In this document: piece after piece, positions 33,926 to 42,607 of the stretch
How positions within the stretch are numbered: position 1 is the first letter of the stretch
Layout of the letters: every line of letters starts with the position of its first letter
DNA from: Acidobacteriota bacterium
GTDB taxonomy: Bacteria; Acidobacteriota; Terriglobia; Terriglobales; Acidobacteriaceae
Assembly: GCA_021816455.1 (NCBI GenBank)
Contig: JAKAXU010000023.1
Span: 1-48,854 of the forward strand
DNA: 48,854 nt
Direction: 5' to 3'
The notes under the pieces: model-generated
What the model saw: only the letters and a program-made list of their open reading frames with translations
The model's database searches: none
What the model was told of the DNA's origin: nothing
Program-made: the position numbers and the translations under genes

Positions 33926-34387
33926 ATGAAGCGTGCCGACAATCCGACGAAAGTTGCGAACAGCGCGTCAAGACCAGCCGCCGACGGCGGTGATCCACTG
34001 CTAAAGCCGCGCGAGGCTGCTGCAGAGTTGGGGGTAAGCTACGCCACGCTGAAGCAGTGGATCCTGAATGGCAAGCTGAGAACGGTGCAAACGCCGGGAG
34101 GACATCATCGAATTCCTGAGAGCGCGCTGCGACCACTGCTGCTCTCCAGGCAGGTATCGAACGACTCGCGTGAGCGTTTTCGCGCGGTGAGCGGAAGAAA
34201 TCAACTGGTGGGGACGATCGTCGAGGTTCGCATCAGCGGACTGCTGGCCAAGGTGGTGCTGGCGATCGGCGAGCAGCGAATCACGTCGATCATCACGGCC
34301 GATGCGGTGCGGGAGATGCAACTGCGCAAAGGACAGACCGCGGCTGCGCTGATGAAATCGACGGAAGTGATGATTGTGCGCGTCTGA
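33926..34387 (+). CDS. HTH-TOBE regulator (MerR/excisionase-type HTH with molbindin-like domain)
   Basis: A 153-residue probable regulator. Residues 26-70 form an excisionase/MerR-like helix-turn-helix (LKPREAAAELGVSYATLKQW, then GGHHRIPESAL). Residues 90-152 form a TOBE/Mop domain (GRNQLVGTIVEVRISGLLAKV, ending in STEVMI), which in ModE and molbindins holds molybdate or tungstate. It is therefore a candidate oxyanion-sensing DNA-binding protein. No molybdenum transport genes are nearby; the divergent neighbour encodes an outer-membrane barrel. The message appears to start very close to the ATG. Confidence 0.88.
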   Translation: MKRADNPTKVANSASRPAADGGDPLLKPREAAAELGVSYATLKQWILNGKLRTVQTPGGHHRIPESALRPLLLSRQVSNDSRERFRAVSGRNQLVGTIVEVRISGLLAKVVLAIGEQRITSIITADAVREMQLRKGQTAAALMKSTEVMIVRV

Positions 34388-34427
34388 CGGCGAATATGCC
34401 CCGCCTGCAAGCGGAGCATCCTCGTGG

Positions 34428-34433
34428 TAAACT
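34428..34433 (+). promoter_or_regulatory. -10 element of the amidohydrolase gene (leaderless type)
   Basis: TAAACT ends 6 nt before the ATG at 34440. CTGCAA lies near the -35 position with only three consensus matches. Confidence 0.5.
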
Positions 34434-34439
34434 CCGCGC

Positions 34440-36224
34440 ATGCTGGCTTTCGAAGGGAAATTTTTCGCATCGCTGAGTCTTTGCCTTGCAGCATGCATGG
34501 GCGCAACGATCTGTGCTGGGCAGCCTGCGCGGACGGGCGCGCCACGGGCCGATTCCGCACGCACCGGCTCGGCATCCACCGTTGCGCCTGAGTTGATTCT
34601 GTACAACGGACGCATCCTGACCGGTGTGGGACTGGCCGAAGGGCATCCGCAGGTGGTGAGTGCGATGGCAATTGGCGGCGGAAAGGTGATTGCCGTCGGC
34701 ACAGACGCGGAGGTTCGACGGCTGGCAAAGCCGGAGACCTATCAGCGCGACCTGGACAGCGCGCGCACGGGAATTTTTGTGATGCCGGGACTGAACGATG
34801 CCCACACGCACATGGGCGCTGCGGGTCGGCAGAAGCTGAGTGTGGACCTGACCGGCGCGCAGTCGCTGCAGGAGATGATGCAGCGCGTGGCGGCGTATGA
34901 AAAGACGGCAGAGCCGGGTGCCTGGCTGCTGGGCGGCGGATGGGACCATACGCTGTGGAAGCAAAGTTCCCTTCCGACTCGCGCGGAACTGGACGCGGTA
35001 AGCGGCGGGCATCCGGCGTTTCTCTATCGCGTGGATGGACACATTGCGGTGGCCAACAGCGCCGCGCTGAAGGCCGCAGGGATCACGGCGAAGACCAGCG
35101 TGCCGCGAGGCGGGGCGATCGATGTGGACAGCAGGGGCGAGCCGACAGGAATCATTCGCGACACGGCAATGGATTTGGTGGAAAAGGTGATTCCGCCGCC
35201 GACAGCCGCTTTCAGCATGCGCGGCGATGAATTGGCGATCGATGATGCGGTGAGCCATGGGCTAACCAGCGTGCAGGACTTCTCCTCTTGGCAGGACTTT
35301 CTGAATTACGAGCAATTGGAGAGCGAAGGCAAACTGCGGGTGCGCATCAGCGAGTGGCTCCCTTTTGTCGATCCGCTTCCGGTGCTGCTGGAGCATCGGT
35401 CGCACCACGACGTGAACGATCTGATGCTGCACACCGGGATGCTGAAGGGCTTCATGGATGGCTCGCTGGGATCGCGGACTGCGGCTCTGGAAGCGCCGTA
35501 CAGCGACGATCCCGGCAACTCCGGACTGGCGCGGTTCACTCAACAGAATCTGAATGCGATGGCTGTGGAACGGGCACGAGCGGGATTCCAGATTGGATTT
35601 CATGCGATTGGCGACCGCGCGACGGCAATGGCATTGACGGCCTTCAGCCAGCCGATTGGCGGAGGCAAATTGGTGGCGACCGGGCACCGGGATCGAGTGG
35701 AGCATGCGCAGGTGGTGAACCCGGCGGATGTGGCGCGATTCAAAGAGCTGGGCGTAATTGCTTCGATGCAGCCGAATCATCTGCTGACGGATATGAACTG
35801 GGCGATGGCGCGGCTGGGGCAACAGCGCGCGGCGACATCCTATGGGTGGAAGAGATTTCTGGATGCGGGGGTTCCGCTTGCCTTTGGCACCGACTACCCG
35901 GTCGAGCCGATTACGCCGTTTCGCGGCATCTACTGCGCGGTGACGCGGATGAATGAAGCGGGAACGAAGAGCTGGTATCCAGCCGACCGGCTGACGCGGG
36001 CACAGGCGCTCTATGCCTACACGCAGGGATCGGCCTATGCGGAGTTCGCGGAGAAACGCAAAGGAAAGCTCGCGCCGGGCTATGAGGCGGACTATATTCT
36101 GCTGGACCGCGATCTGATGACGGTTCCGGCGAAGGCGATTCTGGGCACGCGCGTGCTGGAGACAGTTGTGAACGGCCGAACGGTCTACGCGGCGGCGTAT
36201 GCGGCAGCGAGCAATTCCCGATGA
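34440..36224 (+). CDS. secreted YtcJ-like metal-dependent amidohydrolase
   Basis: A 594-residue enzyme of the amidohydrolase_3 family. The N-terminal signal region has a lipobox-like LAAC (Cys19), so it may be a lipoprotein. Family marks are LILYNGRILTG, VMPGLNDAHTHMG with metal ligands His122 and His124, FMDGSLGSRTAAL, GFHAIGDRA, VEHAQ, and FGTDYPVEP. Such enzymes hydrolyse amide or related bonds of many substrates; the substrate is not predictable. It overlaps or abuts the EamA exporter gene downstream. Confidence 0.93.
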   Translation: MLAFEGKFFASLSLCLAACMGATICAGQPARTGAPRADSARTGSASTVAPELILYNGRILTGVGLAEGHPQVVSAMAIGGGKVIAVGTDAEVRRLAKPETYQRDLDSARTGIFVMPGLNDAHTHMGAAGRQKLSVDLTGAQSLQEMMQRVAAYEKTAEPGAWLLGGGWDHTLWKQSSLPTRAELDAVSGGHPAFLYRVDGHIAVANSAALKAAGITAKTSVPRGGAIDVDSRGEPTGIIRDTAMDLVEKVIPPPTAAFSMRGDELAIDDAVSHGLTSVQDFSSWQDFLNYEQLESEGKLRVRISEWLPFVDPLPVLLEHRSHHDVNDLMLHTGMLKGFMDGSLGSRTAALEAPYSDDPGNSGLARFTQQNLNAMAVERARAGFQIGFHAIGDRATAMALTAFSQPIGGGKLVATGHRDRVEHAQVVNPADVARFKELGVIASMQPNHLLTDMNWAMARLGQQRAATSYGWKRFLDAGVPLAFGTDYPVEPITPFRGIYCAVTRMNEAGTKSWYPADRLTRAQALYAYTQGSAYAEFAEKRKGKLAPGYEADYILLDRDLMTVPAKAILGTRVLETVVNGRTVYAAAYAAASNSR

Positions 36225-36255
36225 CAATGTTGGTGTGTGGCGAGGCGAGTCCAGG

Positions 36256-37176
36256 GTGAGGGTCCGTGCGTATCTGCTGATGTTGATGGTAGTTGCCGTT
36301 TGGGGTGCGACCTTTGTGGTGGTGAAGGATGCGCTGGCAGACGCTTCGCCGCTGGCTTTCAACCTGACGCGCATGGTGCTGGCCTTTGCGGCGCTGGCTG
36401 TGGCGTATCACCGTCACTTGCGGAGAATCGGCAGGCAGGAGCTGGCGGCAGGAGCGTTGATCGGGTTCTTTCTGGCGATGGGCTATCAGTTCCAGACAGC
36501 CGGGCTGGCGCGCACGACACCGTCGAAGTCGGCGCTGATTACGGGGATGGTCGTCGTGCTGGTGCCGTTGTTCTCCGCGGTGAAAGCGTTGCGGCCCCGC
36601 GGAGCGCATATGCCAGGCTGGAATGCCTATGCTGGGGCGATGCTGGCCTTTATCGGAATTCTGCTGCTGACGGTGCCGTCGGTAGCGGGAGGAATGCGCT
36701 TCGACTTCGGCAGCGTAAATGTCGGCGATCTGCTCAGCTTTGGCTGTGCGATTGGGTTTGCGCTGCACTGCCTGGCGCTGGGGCATCTGTCGCCGCGCGT
36801 TGATTTTCAGCAACTGGCGCTGTTGCAGATCGGCTTCTGCGCGCTTTTCATGGCTGCTTCCACACCGCTGCTGGAGCATCCGTTCCTGCATTGGACGACA
36901 CGGCTGACGGTGGCGCTGACGGTGGCGGCGCTGCTGGCGACGGCGGCGGCATTTTCCATCCAGAGCTGGGTGCAGTCGGTTCTTCCGGCGACCCATACGG
37001 CGCTGCTGCTGACGCTGGAGCCGGTCTTTGCGGTGCTGACGGCGATTCTTTTTTACGGCGAGCGGCTGAGCGGTCGAGCCTTGAGTGGCGCTGTGCTGAT
37101 CCTGGCCGGAATTGGGTTGACCGAACTGGCGGCGACGGCTCCGACGGGCGGCGCACATGAGTCGTCCGGGCATTGA
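36256..37176 (+). CDS. EamA/DMT superfamily transporter
   Basis: A 306-residue inner-membrane protein with ten membrane segments in two EamA repeats: VVAVWGATFVVVKDAL at the start and FSIQSWVQSVLPATHTALLLTLEPVFA in the second half. DMT proteins usually export metabolites such as amino acids. I start at the GTG at 36256, which has GAGG upstream and gives a family-like VRVRAYLLML start. The frame is open to an ATG at 36199, which would overlap the amidohydrolase gene by 26 nt. Confidence 0.9.
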   Translation: MRVRAYLLMLMVVAVWGATFVVVKDALADASPLAFNLTRMVLAFAALAVAYHRHLRRIGRQELAAGALIGFFLAMGYQFQTAGLARTTPSKSALITGMVVVLVPLFSAVKALRPRGAHMPGWNAYAGAMLAFIGILLLTVPSVAGGMRFDFGSVNVGDLLSFGCAIGFALHCLALGHLSPRVDFQQLALLQIGFCALFMAASTPLLEHPFLHWTTRLTVALTVAALLATAAAFSIQSWVQSVLPATHTALLLTLEPVFAVLTAILFYGERLSGRALSGAVLILAGIGLTELAATAPTGGAHESSGH

Positions 37177-37271
37177 TGGGGAGGGATAATCTGGAAGAAA
37201 ATTCTCGATTTTGCGACACAACCGGGCTTGCGCTGCGTCTGGTAAAAAGAGACGCGCCTGCATGGGCTGAC

Positions 37272-37277
37272 TATACT
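37272..37277 (+). promoter_or_regulatory. possible -10 element of the HtrA gene
   Basis: TATACT lies in the 218-nt gap between the EamA and HtrA genes, with about 117 nt of leader to the chosen start. No clear -35 or sigma-E-type element was found. Confidence 0.35.
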
Positions 37278-37394
37278 AGTTAATGCGGAGAGAAAGCCGC
37301 GTGTGCGGTTGTTGTGAAATCTGCATCCAAGGAAGTGTTGCGCGCAAGCGGAACATAACAGGGAACCCGAGCGGAATCCGAGGTGGAACGATCT

Positions 37395-39047
37395 ATGTCA
37401 TCTTTTAGCGAGCGGCTGCGCAAACGCCGCCTTTCTTTGACTTTCGCGGCGCTGGCCGCGGTTTCAGCGGTTGTGCTGATGGCCTCCTACGCGGCACATG
37501 GCGTACATGGACAGAGCAAGGCGAATGACAGCTCTGATGCAACTCCGCTTACGGTTCCGAATACGACGGTTGCCCCGAACAATTTTGTGAAGATCGCCAA
37601 AGCGGTGGGACCGGCGGTGGTGAACATCAATACACGCACGCTGCCCAAGCAGACAGCAAATGGGAGGCGTGGCATCCCGGGTGGCCATGCTCAGGGTCGC
37701 ATGATGCCCATGCCTGGCAATCCCGAGGACGGCGACCAGGGCGACGGCGGGGACGGGCAGGGACCGGATCAGAATTTTCAGGATTTCTTCAACCGCTTCT
37801 TTGGCGGACAGGCTCCCGGCGGTCCGAATGGCCAGGGCGATCAGGCGCAGGAACGGGATTCGCTCGGTTCGGGATTCATCGTCGATCCGAAGGGATACAT
37901 CCTCACAAACGACCATGTCGTGGATGGCGCGGATGAGATTTACGTGAAGCTGTCGACTGATCCGGATACGAGCGACCTGGGACGCAAGGCACGCGTGATC
38001 GGCGTGGACAAGGCGACCGATCTGGCTGTGATCAAGATCGACACCGACAAGCCACTGCCGACCGTGAAGCTGGGCAACAGCGACAACGCGGAGGTGGGTG
38101 AGTGGGTGATTGCCATTGGCAGCCCGTTTGCGCTGTCAAAGACTGTGACCGCAGGGATCATCTCGGCCAAAAACCGGACGATCGAACCAGGCGCAAGCGG
38201 ACAATTCCAGCACTTCATCCAGACCGACGCGGCGATCAATCCGGGCAACTCCGGCGGGCCGCTGGTGAATATGAACGGCGAGGTGATCGGCGTGAACACG
38301 GCGATCTTCACGCAGTCTTCGGGCTATCAGGGGATCGGCTTCGCGATGCCATCCAACACGGTGGCGCAGGTCTATAACGACCTGATCTCTCCTAGCCACA
38401 AGGTAGTGCGCGGTTCGATCGGCATCAGCTTCCGCGAGGGCCTGTCCTCGTCTGTGGGACGGGTTTACGGATTCAACCATGGAGTGATGGTGCAGGAGGT
38501 GAAACCGGGCGGTCCAGCGGATAAAGCCGGCATCAAAATTCGGGATATCATCGTGAGCATCGACGGCCGTGAGATCAAGAACGGCGACGATCTGGTTGCC
38601 GATATTGCAAGCAGACGGCCAGGCACGACGATTCGCCTGGGCTTCGTCCGGGATGGCAAACAGGAGACGGCAACCGTTGTAGTAGGGGATCGCGACAAGA
38701 TCTTCGCCGATCAGCTTGGCGAAAACAGCCAGTCGCCGAGCGACAACGGGGTCAGCTCCGAGGCCAAACTCGGGATCACCGTGCGCGAGGTCAGCCCCCA
38801 GATGGCCGACAAGATGGGTACCGGCGGCATGCTCATCCTCTCCGTCCGACCGGGCAGCTTCGCCGATCAGCAGGGACTTGCACCGGGGCTGGCGATTACG
38901 CGCATCAACAAACAGCCGACAGCGACCAAATCGCAGTTCGACAGCGTAGTCGCCGGATTGCACTCCGGCCAGGATGTGGTCTTCGAGGTGATGGATCCAA
39001 AACATCCCGAAGACGGGATCAATGTGCTGGGAGGCACGCTGCAGTAG
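37395..39047 (+). CDS. htrA: HtrA/Deg-type periplasmic serine protease with two PDZ domains
   Basis: A 550-residue protease for envelope protein quality control. An N-terminal membrane anchor or signal (about 14-36) is followed by a Gly/Asp/Gln-rich insert (about 85-155). The trypsin-like domain has the triad His174 (TNDHVVDGAD), Asp209 (ATDLAVIKID) and Ser286 (NPGNSGGPL). PDZ1 is at about 320-410 and a more divergent PDZ2 at about 455-545. The ATG at 37395 has GAGGTGG upstream; an in-frame GTG at 37383 overlaps that site. Both neighbours are separate transcription units. Confidence 0.95.
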   Translation: MSSFSERLRKRRLSLTFAALAAVSAVVLMASYAAHGVHGQSKANDSSDATPLTVPNTTVAPNNFVKIAKAVGPAVVNINTRTLPKQTANGRRGIPGGHAQGRMMPMPGNPEDGDQGDGGDGQGPDQNFQDFFNRFFGGQAPGGPNGQGDQAQERDSLGSGFIVDPKGYILTNDHVVDGADEIYVKLSTDPDTSDLGRKARVIGVDKATDLAVIKIDTDKPLPTVKLGNSDNAEVGEWVIAIGSPFALSKTVTAGIISAKNRTIEPGASGQFQHFIQTDAAINPGNSGGPLVNMNGEVIGVNTAIFTQSSGYQGIGFAMPSNTVAQVYNDLISPSHKVVRGSIGISFREGLSSSVGRVYGFNHGVMVQEVKPGGPADKAGIKIRDIIVSIDGREIKNGDDLVADIASRRPGTTIRLGFVRDGKQETATVVVGDRDKIFADQLGENSQSPSDNGVSSEAKLGITVREVSPQMADKMGTGGMLILSVRPGSFADQQGLAPGLAITRINKQPTATKSQFDSVVAGLHSGQDVVFEVMDPKHPEDGINVLGGTLQ

Positions 39048-39069
39048 CTGCACGCCAGAAGCCGAATGC

Positions 39070-39110
39070 AACGGGACAGCCGCGGATTGCGCCGCTGTCC
39101 TGTTCATTTT
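39070..39110 (+). terminator. Rho-independent terminator after htrA
   Basis: GGACAGC (39074-39080) pairs with GCTGTCC (39094-39100), extended by four more pairs including one G-T. It is followed by CATTTTTGG. Confidence 0.8.
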
Positions 39111-39273
39111 TGGGTCTGTCCTGCTTCCGTAGCGCGAATTTCCCTTGTCCGAAAGAGAAACCATGCCCTAAACTGAGGAGGCGGTGAAAGAAGGTTCTCC
39201 TGCCGCGAGATTATTCTCTTATTAAGCCCCTGACGGGTACATGATCCCGATCGCTTACGAGGTAGATTCCCAG

Positions 39274-39750
39274 ATGAATATTCGATTTCTGCCAGCCGTT
39301 CTGGTGCTTCTCTCGATCCAGTTGCTTTGTCTTTCAGCGACTGCATCGGGTGCCAGAATTCATCGGTCGCCAACGGCAGGGCACTCGAAGAAAACGCATC
39401 TGAAGCGGCACCGGACGGTTTCGCATCGCATCCATGGGCAGCAGTCGATCGAACCGGGACGAGCGACGCAGATTCAGCAGGCTCTGATCCGGGAACACTA
39501 TCTGACCGGCGATCCAAGCGGGAAGTGGGACGCAGCGACGCAGGCGGCGATGGTGAAGTTCCAGGCGGACAACGGCTGGCAGACGAAACTGGCGCCGGAC
39601 TCGCGGGCGCTGATCAAGCTTGGATTGGGGCCGGATCACTCCGACGCATTGAATGGAAGCGCGATCACGCATGCAGACCCATTGCCCAAGCCCGATCCTT
39701 CCGTGGATAATGATTCCGGATTGATCGCCGCTTCCGGCATCAGCAACTGA
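39274..39750 (+). CDS. secreted peptidoglycan-binding domain protein
   Basis: A 158-residue exported protein with a signal peptide ending near ATASGA. A basic His/Lys/Arg-rich stretch (about 29-53) is followed by a PG_binding_1 domain (about 63-118, TQIQQALIREHYLTGDPSGKWD and AMVKFQADNGW). It probably sits at the cell wall; no catalytic domain is present. The ATG at 39274 has GAGG at good spacing; an upstream in-frame ATG at 39241 lacks one. Confidence 0.85.
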   Translation: MNIRFLPAVLVLLSIQLLCLSATASGARIHRSPTAGHSKKTHLKRHRTVSHRIHGQQSIEPGRATQIQQALIREHYLTGDPSGKWDAATQAAMVKFQADNGWQTKLAPDSRALIKLGLGPDHSDALNGSAITHADPLPKPDPSVDNDSGLIAASGISN

Positions 39751-39759
39751 TATCCACCT

Positions 39760-40131
39760 TTACAGACAACGCAGCACCGTCTCCGGGAGAGCTGCTTCCG
39801 AAGCATCCATCGCATCGAAGAGCGAATCGCCCGTTATCCGTATCGGCTCGGAGCCGCGGCGAATCAGACGCATCCACGGCCAGCAGACGCGCATCACGCG
39901 TGCCAGAGAAACCTGCTCGACCTCGGTGAGAGTTTCGTCATAGACCGCGGCGTCGAAGTACTGTGCTTCGGAGTACATTTCCGCATGGCAGATGGATTCC
40001 GCGTGGGTGACCGCAAAACCGCACGATTGCAGAAGGCTCAGCCTGCGGTCGAGCGCGACAGATGGCGGACCAACGAATAGAACAGAAGCTATCTTCGCAG
40101 GAAGACGGGTTTTTGCTGTTCTGGCGCTCAT
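39760..40131 (-). CDS. small response-regulator receiver-like protein, incomplete acidic site
   Basis: A 123-residue protein. ASVLFVGPPSVALDRRLSLLQ at the N-terminus and FDAAVYDETL in the middle resemble beta-1 and beta-3 of receiver domains, with an aspartate at the phospho-acceptor position. The paired acidic residues after beta-1 and the later lysine are not evident. It may be a degenerate receiver or only a look-alike; no kinase is adjacent. The ATG at 40131 has GAGAG upstream; in-frame ATGs also exist just before. It lies 58 nt downstream of uvrC on the same strand. Confidence 0.6.
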   Translation of the reverse strand: MSARTAKTRLPAKIASVLFVGPPSVALDRRLSLLQSCGFAVTHAESICHAEMYSEAQYFDAAVYDETLTEVEQVSLARVMRVCWPWMRLIRRGSEPIRITGDSLFDAMDASEAALPETVLRCL

Positions 40132-40189
40132 GGTCTCTCTCATCATCTCCGGTTTGAGATCGACCCGGATCAATGAAACGAAAATCACT

Positions 40190-42154
40190 TTAAGGGGATG
40201 AAAGCGAATCGGGCTGGATGGTGACCAGTGTCGAAGTGGATTGCGAATCGGGGTGAAAGTGGTGGTAGATGGAGGCTGCCGTAGCCTGTGGAACGACGGC
40301 CAGTAGCGATTCGACGGAAGCCGAGCGAACCCCGCTCAGGCTGCCGAAGTGCGTGAGCAGCCGCTGTCGTGTACGCGCTCCGACGCCCGGAATGGCAAGC
40401 AGTTCCGAGTCGCGATCCCGCATCTCCCTCCGTTTGCGATGGTAACCAATAGCGAACCGGTGGCTCTCGTCGCGAATGCGCTGTATGAGATGGAGCACCG
40501 GCGAACGGCGGTCGAGAACGATCGGTTCGTCCTCCTGGCCGTACAGATACAGTACCTCCTCGCGTTTGGCAATGGAAGCAAGCGACTGCGTGGCCAGCCC
40601 AAGCGCCTCCAGCGCCGCTGCCGCAGCGTGAAGTTGCCCGAGACCGCCATCGATGAGCACCAACGAAGGCATGGGCTTGGCCTCGGCCTGAAGTCTGGCG
40701 TAGCGGCGGCTGACAACCTCGTGGATGGAGGCGAAGTCATCGACGCCAGTGACGGACTTGATCTGGAACTTGCGGTAGTCGGATTTCTTCATCGCGCCGT
40801 CCTCCCAGACAACCATCGACGCAACAGTCTCCGCGCCCTGAATGTGCGAGATGTCGAAGCACTCGATGCGACGCGGCAACTCCGGCAGCATAAGCAGGTC
40901 GGCGAGCGACTCCTGAATCGCCTGGCGGGACGGCTCCAGAACACGGAAACGCTGGACAAAGGACTGCTTCGCATTCTGGCAGGCGAGATCGATGAGTGAG
41001 CGTTTTTCGCCGCGCAGAGGGGCAGCAATCTCGACGCGATGGCCCGCCTGCTCGCGCAGCAGCGCAGCAAGCGTCTCGCGATCTGCGAAGTGGACGGGCA
41101 GCAGAATCGAACGCGGGACGTACCGCTGATCGATGTACATCTGCTTGAGCAGGGCGGCGAAGAACGCGGATGCATTCAGCGGCGTGTCGTCGCTCGCGTC
41201 CGCAAAGACAGCTGGCGCAGCGCCAGTATTGCCGCCGGAGACCGCATCCGAAGCGGCTTCGTCAGAAGCAGCAGAGTCAGGGAATACGGATTGCGGAATC
41301 TCCTCCCAGAAAAATTCGCGCCGATCGACAATCTTGCCCGCGCGAATGTGGAAGAGATTGACGGCGAGCAGGCCATCCTCGAGGTGGTAGCCGAAGACAT
41401 CCATATCCTCATCGGAGGCCGATGCGATGCGCTGCTTCTCGTGCAACTGGCGGATCGTCGCGATCTGGTCGCGGAGCTGCGCGGCAAGCTCGAAGTGCTC
41501 GGCAGCGGCTGCATCCATCATGCGGTCGGTCAACTGCCGCTCCAGTTCTTCGCTACGTCCCTCCAGAAAAAGCTGGACGTCGCGAACAGCGGAGGCGTAG
41601 GCGTCGGGGTTGGTCAGCCCTTCGACACAAGGGCCGAGGCAGCGATGGATGTAGTACTGGAGACAGGCGCGCGGATGATAACGGTTGAGATCAACTTTGC
41701 AACCCGGGATCAGAAAACATCGGTGGATCAGGTCCACAACGCGGTAGGCCAGGCTGCCAGGAAAATAGGGGCCGAAGTAAGCGCTACCGTCCTTGCGCAC
41801 GCGCCTCGTAACGAAAACCTTCGGGTAGCGATCACCGAGGGTGAGCTTGACGTAAGGGTAGGACTTGTCGTCGCGAAGCAGAATGTTGAAACGCGGCTTG
41901 CGCTGCTTGATGAGATTGTTTTCCAGCGCCAGCGCCTCCTGCTCGTTGGCGACCAGGATGTAATCGAGATCGACAGCTTCGCGCATGAGTGTGCCGGTTT
42001 TGGCGTTGGCCTGGCTGGCCGCCAACAGATAACTGCGCACGCGTGCGCGGAGATTGCGCGCTTTGCCGACGTAGATGACTTTGCCGTCGGCATCCTTATA
42101 TAGATAGACGCCAGGATCGGTCGGCAGAGTCCGGATTTTCTCGTAGAGGTCCAT
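40190..42154 (-). CDS. uvrC: UvrABC excinuclease subunit C
   Basis: A 654-residue nuclease that makes both cuts in nucleotide excision repair. The GIY-YIG domain (GVYLYKDADGKVIYVGKA, 15-32) comes first. Four cysteines (152, 164, 172, 176) have the same spacing as the Fe-S cysteines of E. coli UvrC. The UvrB-binding UVR motif (about 205-235), the RNase H-like domain with CFDISHIQG and VLIDGGLGQL, and the C-terminal helix-hairpin-helix (IPGVGARTRQRLL) follow. Residues about 288-326 are an Ala/Ser/Asp/Gly-rich insertion. The start at 42154 gives the family-typical MDLYEKIRTLP; the frame is open to 42370 without similarity. Confidence 0.96.
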   Translation of the reverse strand: MDLYEKIRTLPTDPGVYLYKDADGKVIYVGKARNLRARVRSYLLAASQANAKTGTLMREAVDLDYILVANEQEALALENNLIKQRKPRFNILLRDDKSYPYVKLTLGDRYPKVFVTRRVRKDGSAYFGPYFPGSLAYRVVDLIHRCFLIPGCKVDLNRYHPRACLQYYIHRCLGPCVEGLTNPDAYASAVRDVQLFLEGRSEELERQLTDRMMDAAAAEHFELAAQLRDQIATIRQLHEKQRIASASDEDMDVFGYHLEDGLLAVNLFHIRAGKIVDRREFFWEEIPQSVFPDSAASDEAASDAVSGGNTGAAPAVFADASDDTPLNASAFFAALLKQMYIDQRYVPRSILLPVHFADRETLAALLREQAGHRVEIAAPLRGEKRSLIDLACQNAKQSFVQRFRVLEPSRQAIQESLADLLMLPELPRRIECFDISHIQGAETVASMVVWEDGAMKKSDYRKFQIKSVTGVDDFASIHEVVSRRYARLQAEAKPMPSLVLIDGGLGQLHAAAAALEALGLATQSLASIAKREEVLYLYGQEDEPIVLDRRSPVLHLIQRIRDESHRFAIGYHRKRREMRDRDSELLAIPGVGARTRQRLLTHFGSLSGVRSASVESLLAVVPQATAASIYHHFHPDSQSTSTLVTIQPDSLSSP

Positions 42155-42607
42155 AGCGGAGGAGCAAGGTGCATACCCGGCATACGTGTCCGGCATACAG
42201 GCCCGGGCAAACGGGCCGCAGGCGACTCGGGCCATTGTCGCAGAAGCTACTGCAGCGACGAGTCGAGGCGACATCCATAGCCCGGCGCAAGGAGCCGACA
42301 CCTGGTTTTCAGTGTACTCGCCTTCGGAATTCGGCCGTTCGTCCGCGAGCAGCCGGTTGGCTGTGCGCAAGCGGCGCGGAGGTGGAGATGCCGGATTCCC
42401 CGATACAACGAGGAGTAGGAATTACGCAATTGAGTAAAAAATACCCGACAGCGAGGGTAATGGGGACTGAAGAAAATCTACAAATCATTCATTCGATGAA
42501 TCTTGTATTGATCAAGCTTTTGGCCCGCCTTTTGCAGCTACCGGGGTGTTGAAAATGAATCTTACCGGGAACCGGGGAGTCGGCTTCTGGCAGAAAAGAG
42601 GAATACC
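42155..42607. other. 453-nt divergent intergenic region of uvrC and the OmpA-type lipoprotein gene
   Basis: No gene is supported. It contains two direct copies of CCGGCATAC (42177-42185 and 42190-42198), a GGCCCG/CGGGCC hairpin (42200-42217), and the inverted repeat ATTCAT-TCG-ATGAAT (42487-42501) near the OmpA-type gene. The right half is more AT-rich and is the likely promoter region. I could not define clear -35/-10 pairs. Confidence 0.4.

Noticed and set aside
39182-39223. 13-codon leader ORF (GTG start) after an AGGAGG, upstream of the peptidoglycan-binding protein gene
   Set aside because: The spacing from AGGAGG to GTG is only 2 nt, too short for good initiation, and no attenuator-like structure follows.
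41039-42103. 354-codon plus-strand open frame opposite uvrC
   Set aside because: It is antisense to a fully conserved UvrC and is explained by codon bias.
42487-42501. ATTCAT-TCG-ATGAAT as an SOS/LexA operator for uvrC
   Set aside because: It is over 330 nt from the uvrC start, nearer to the OmpA-type gene, and does not match a LexA consensus I can name for this group.
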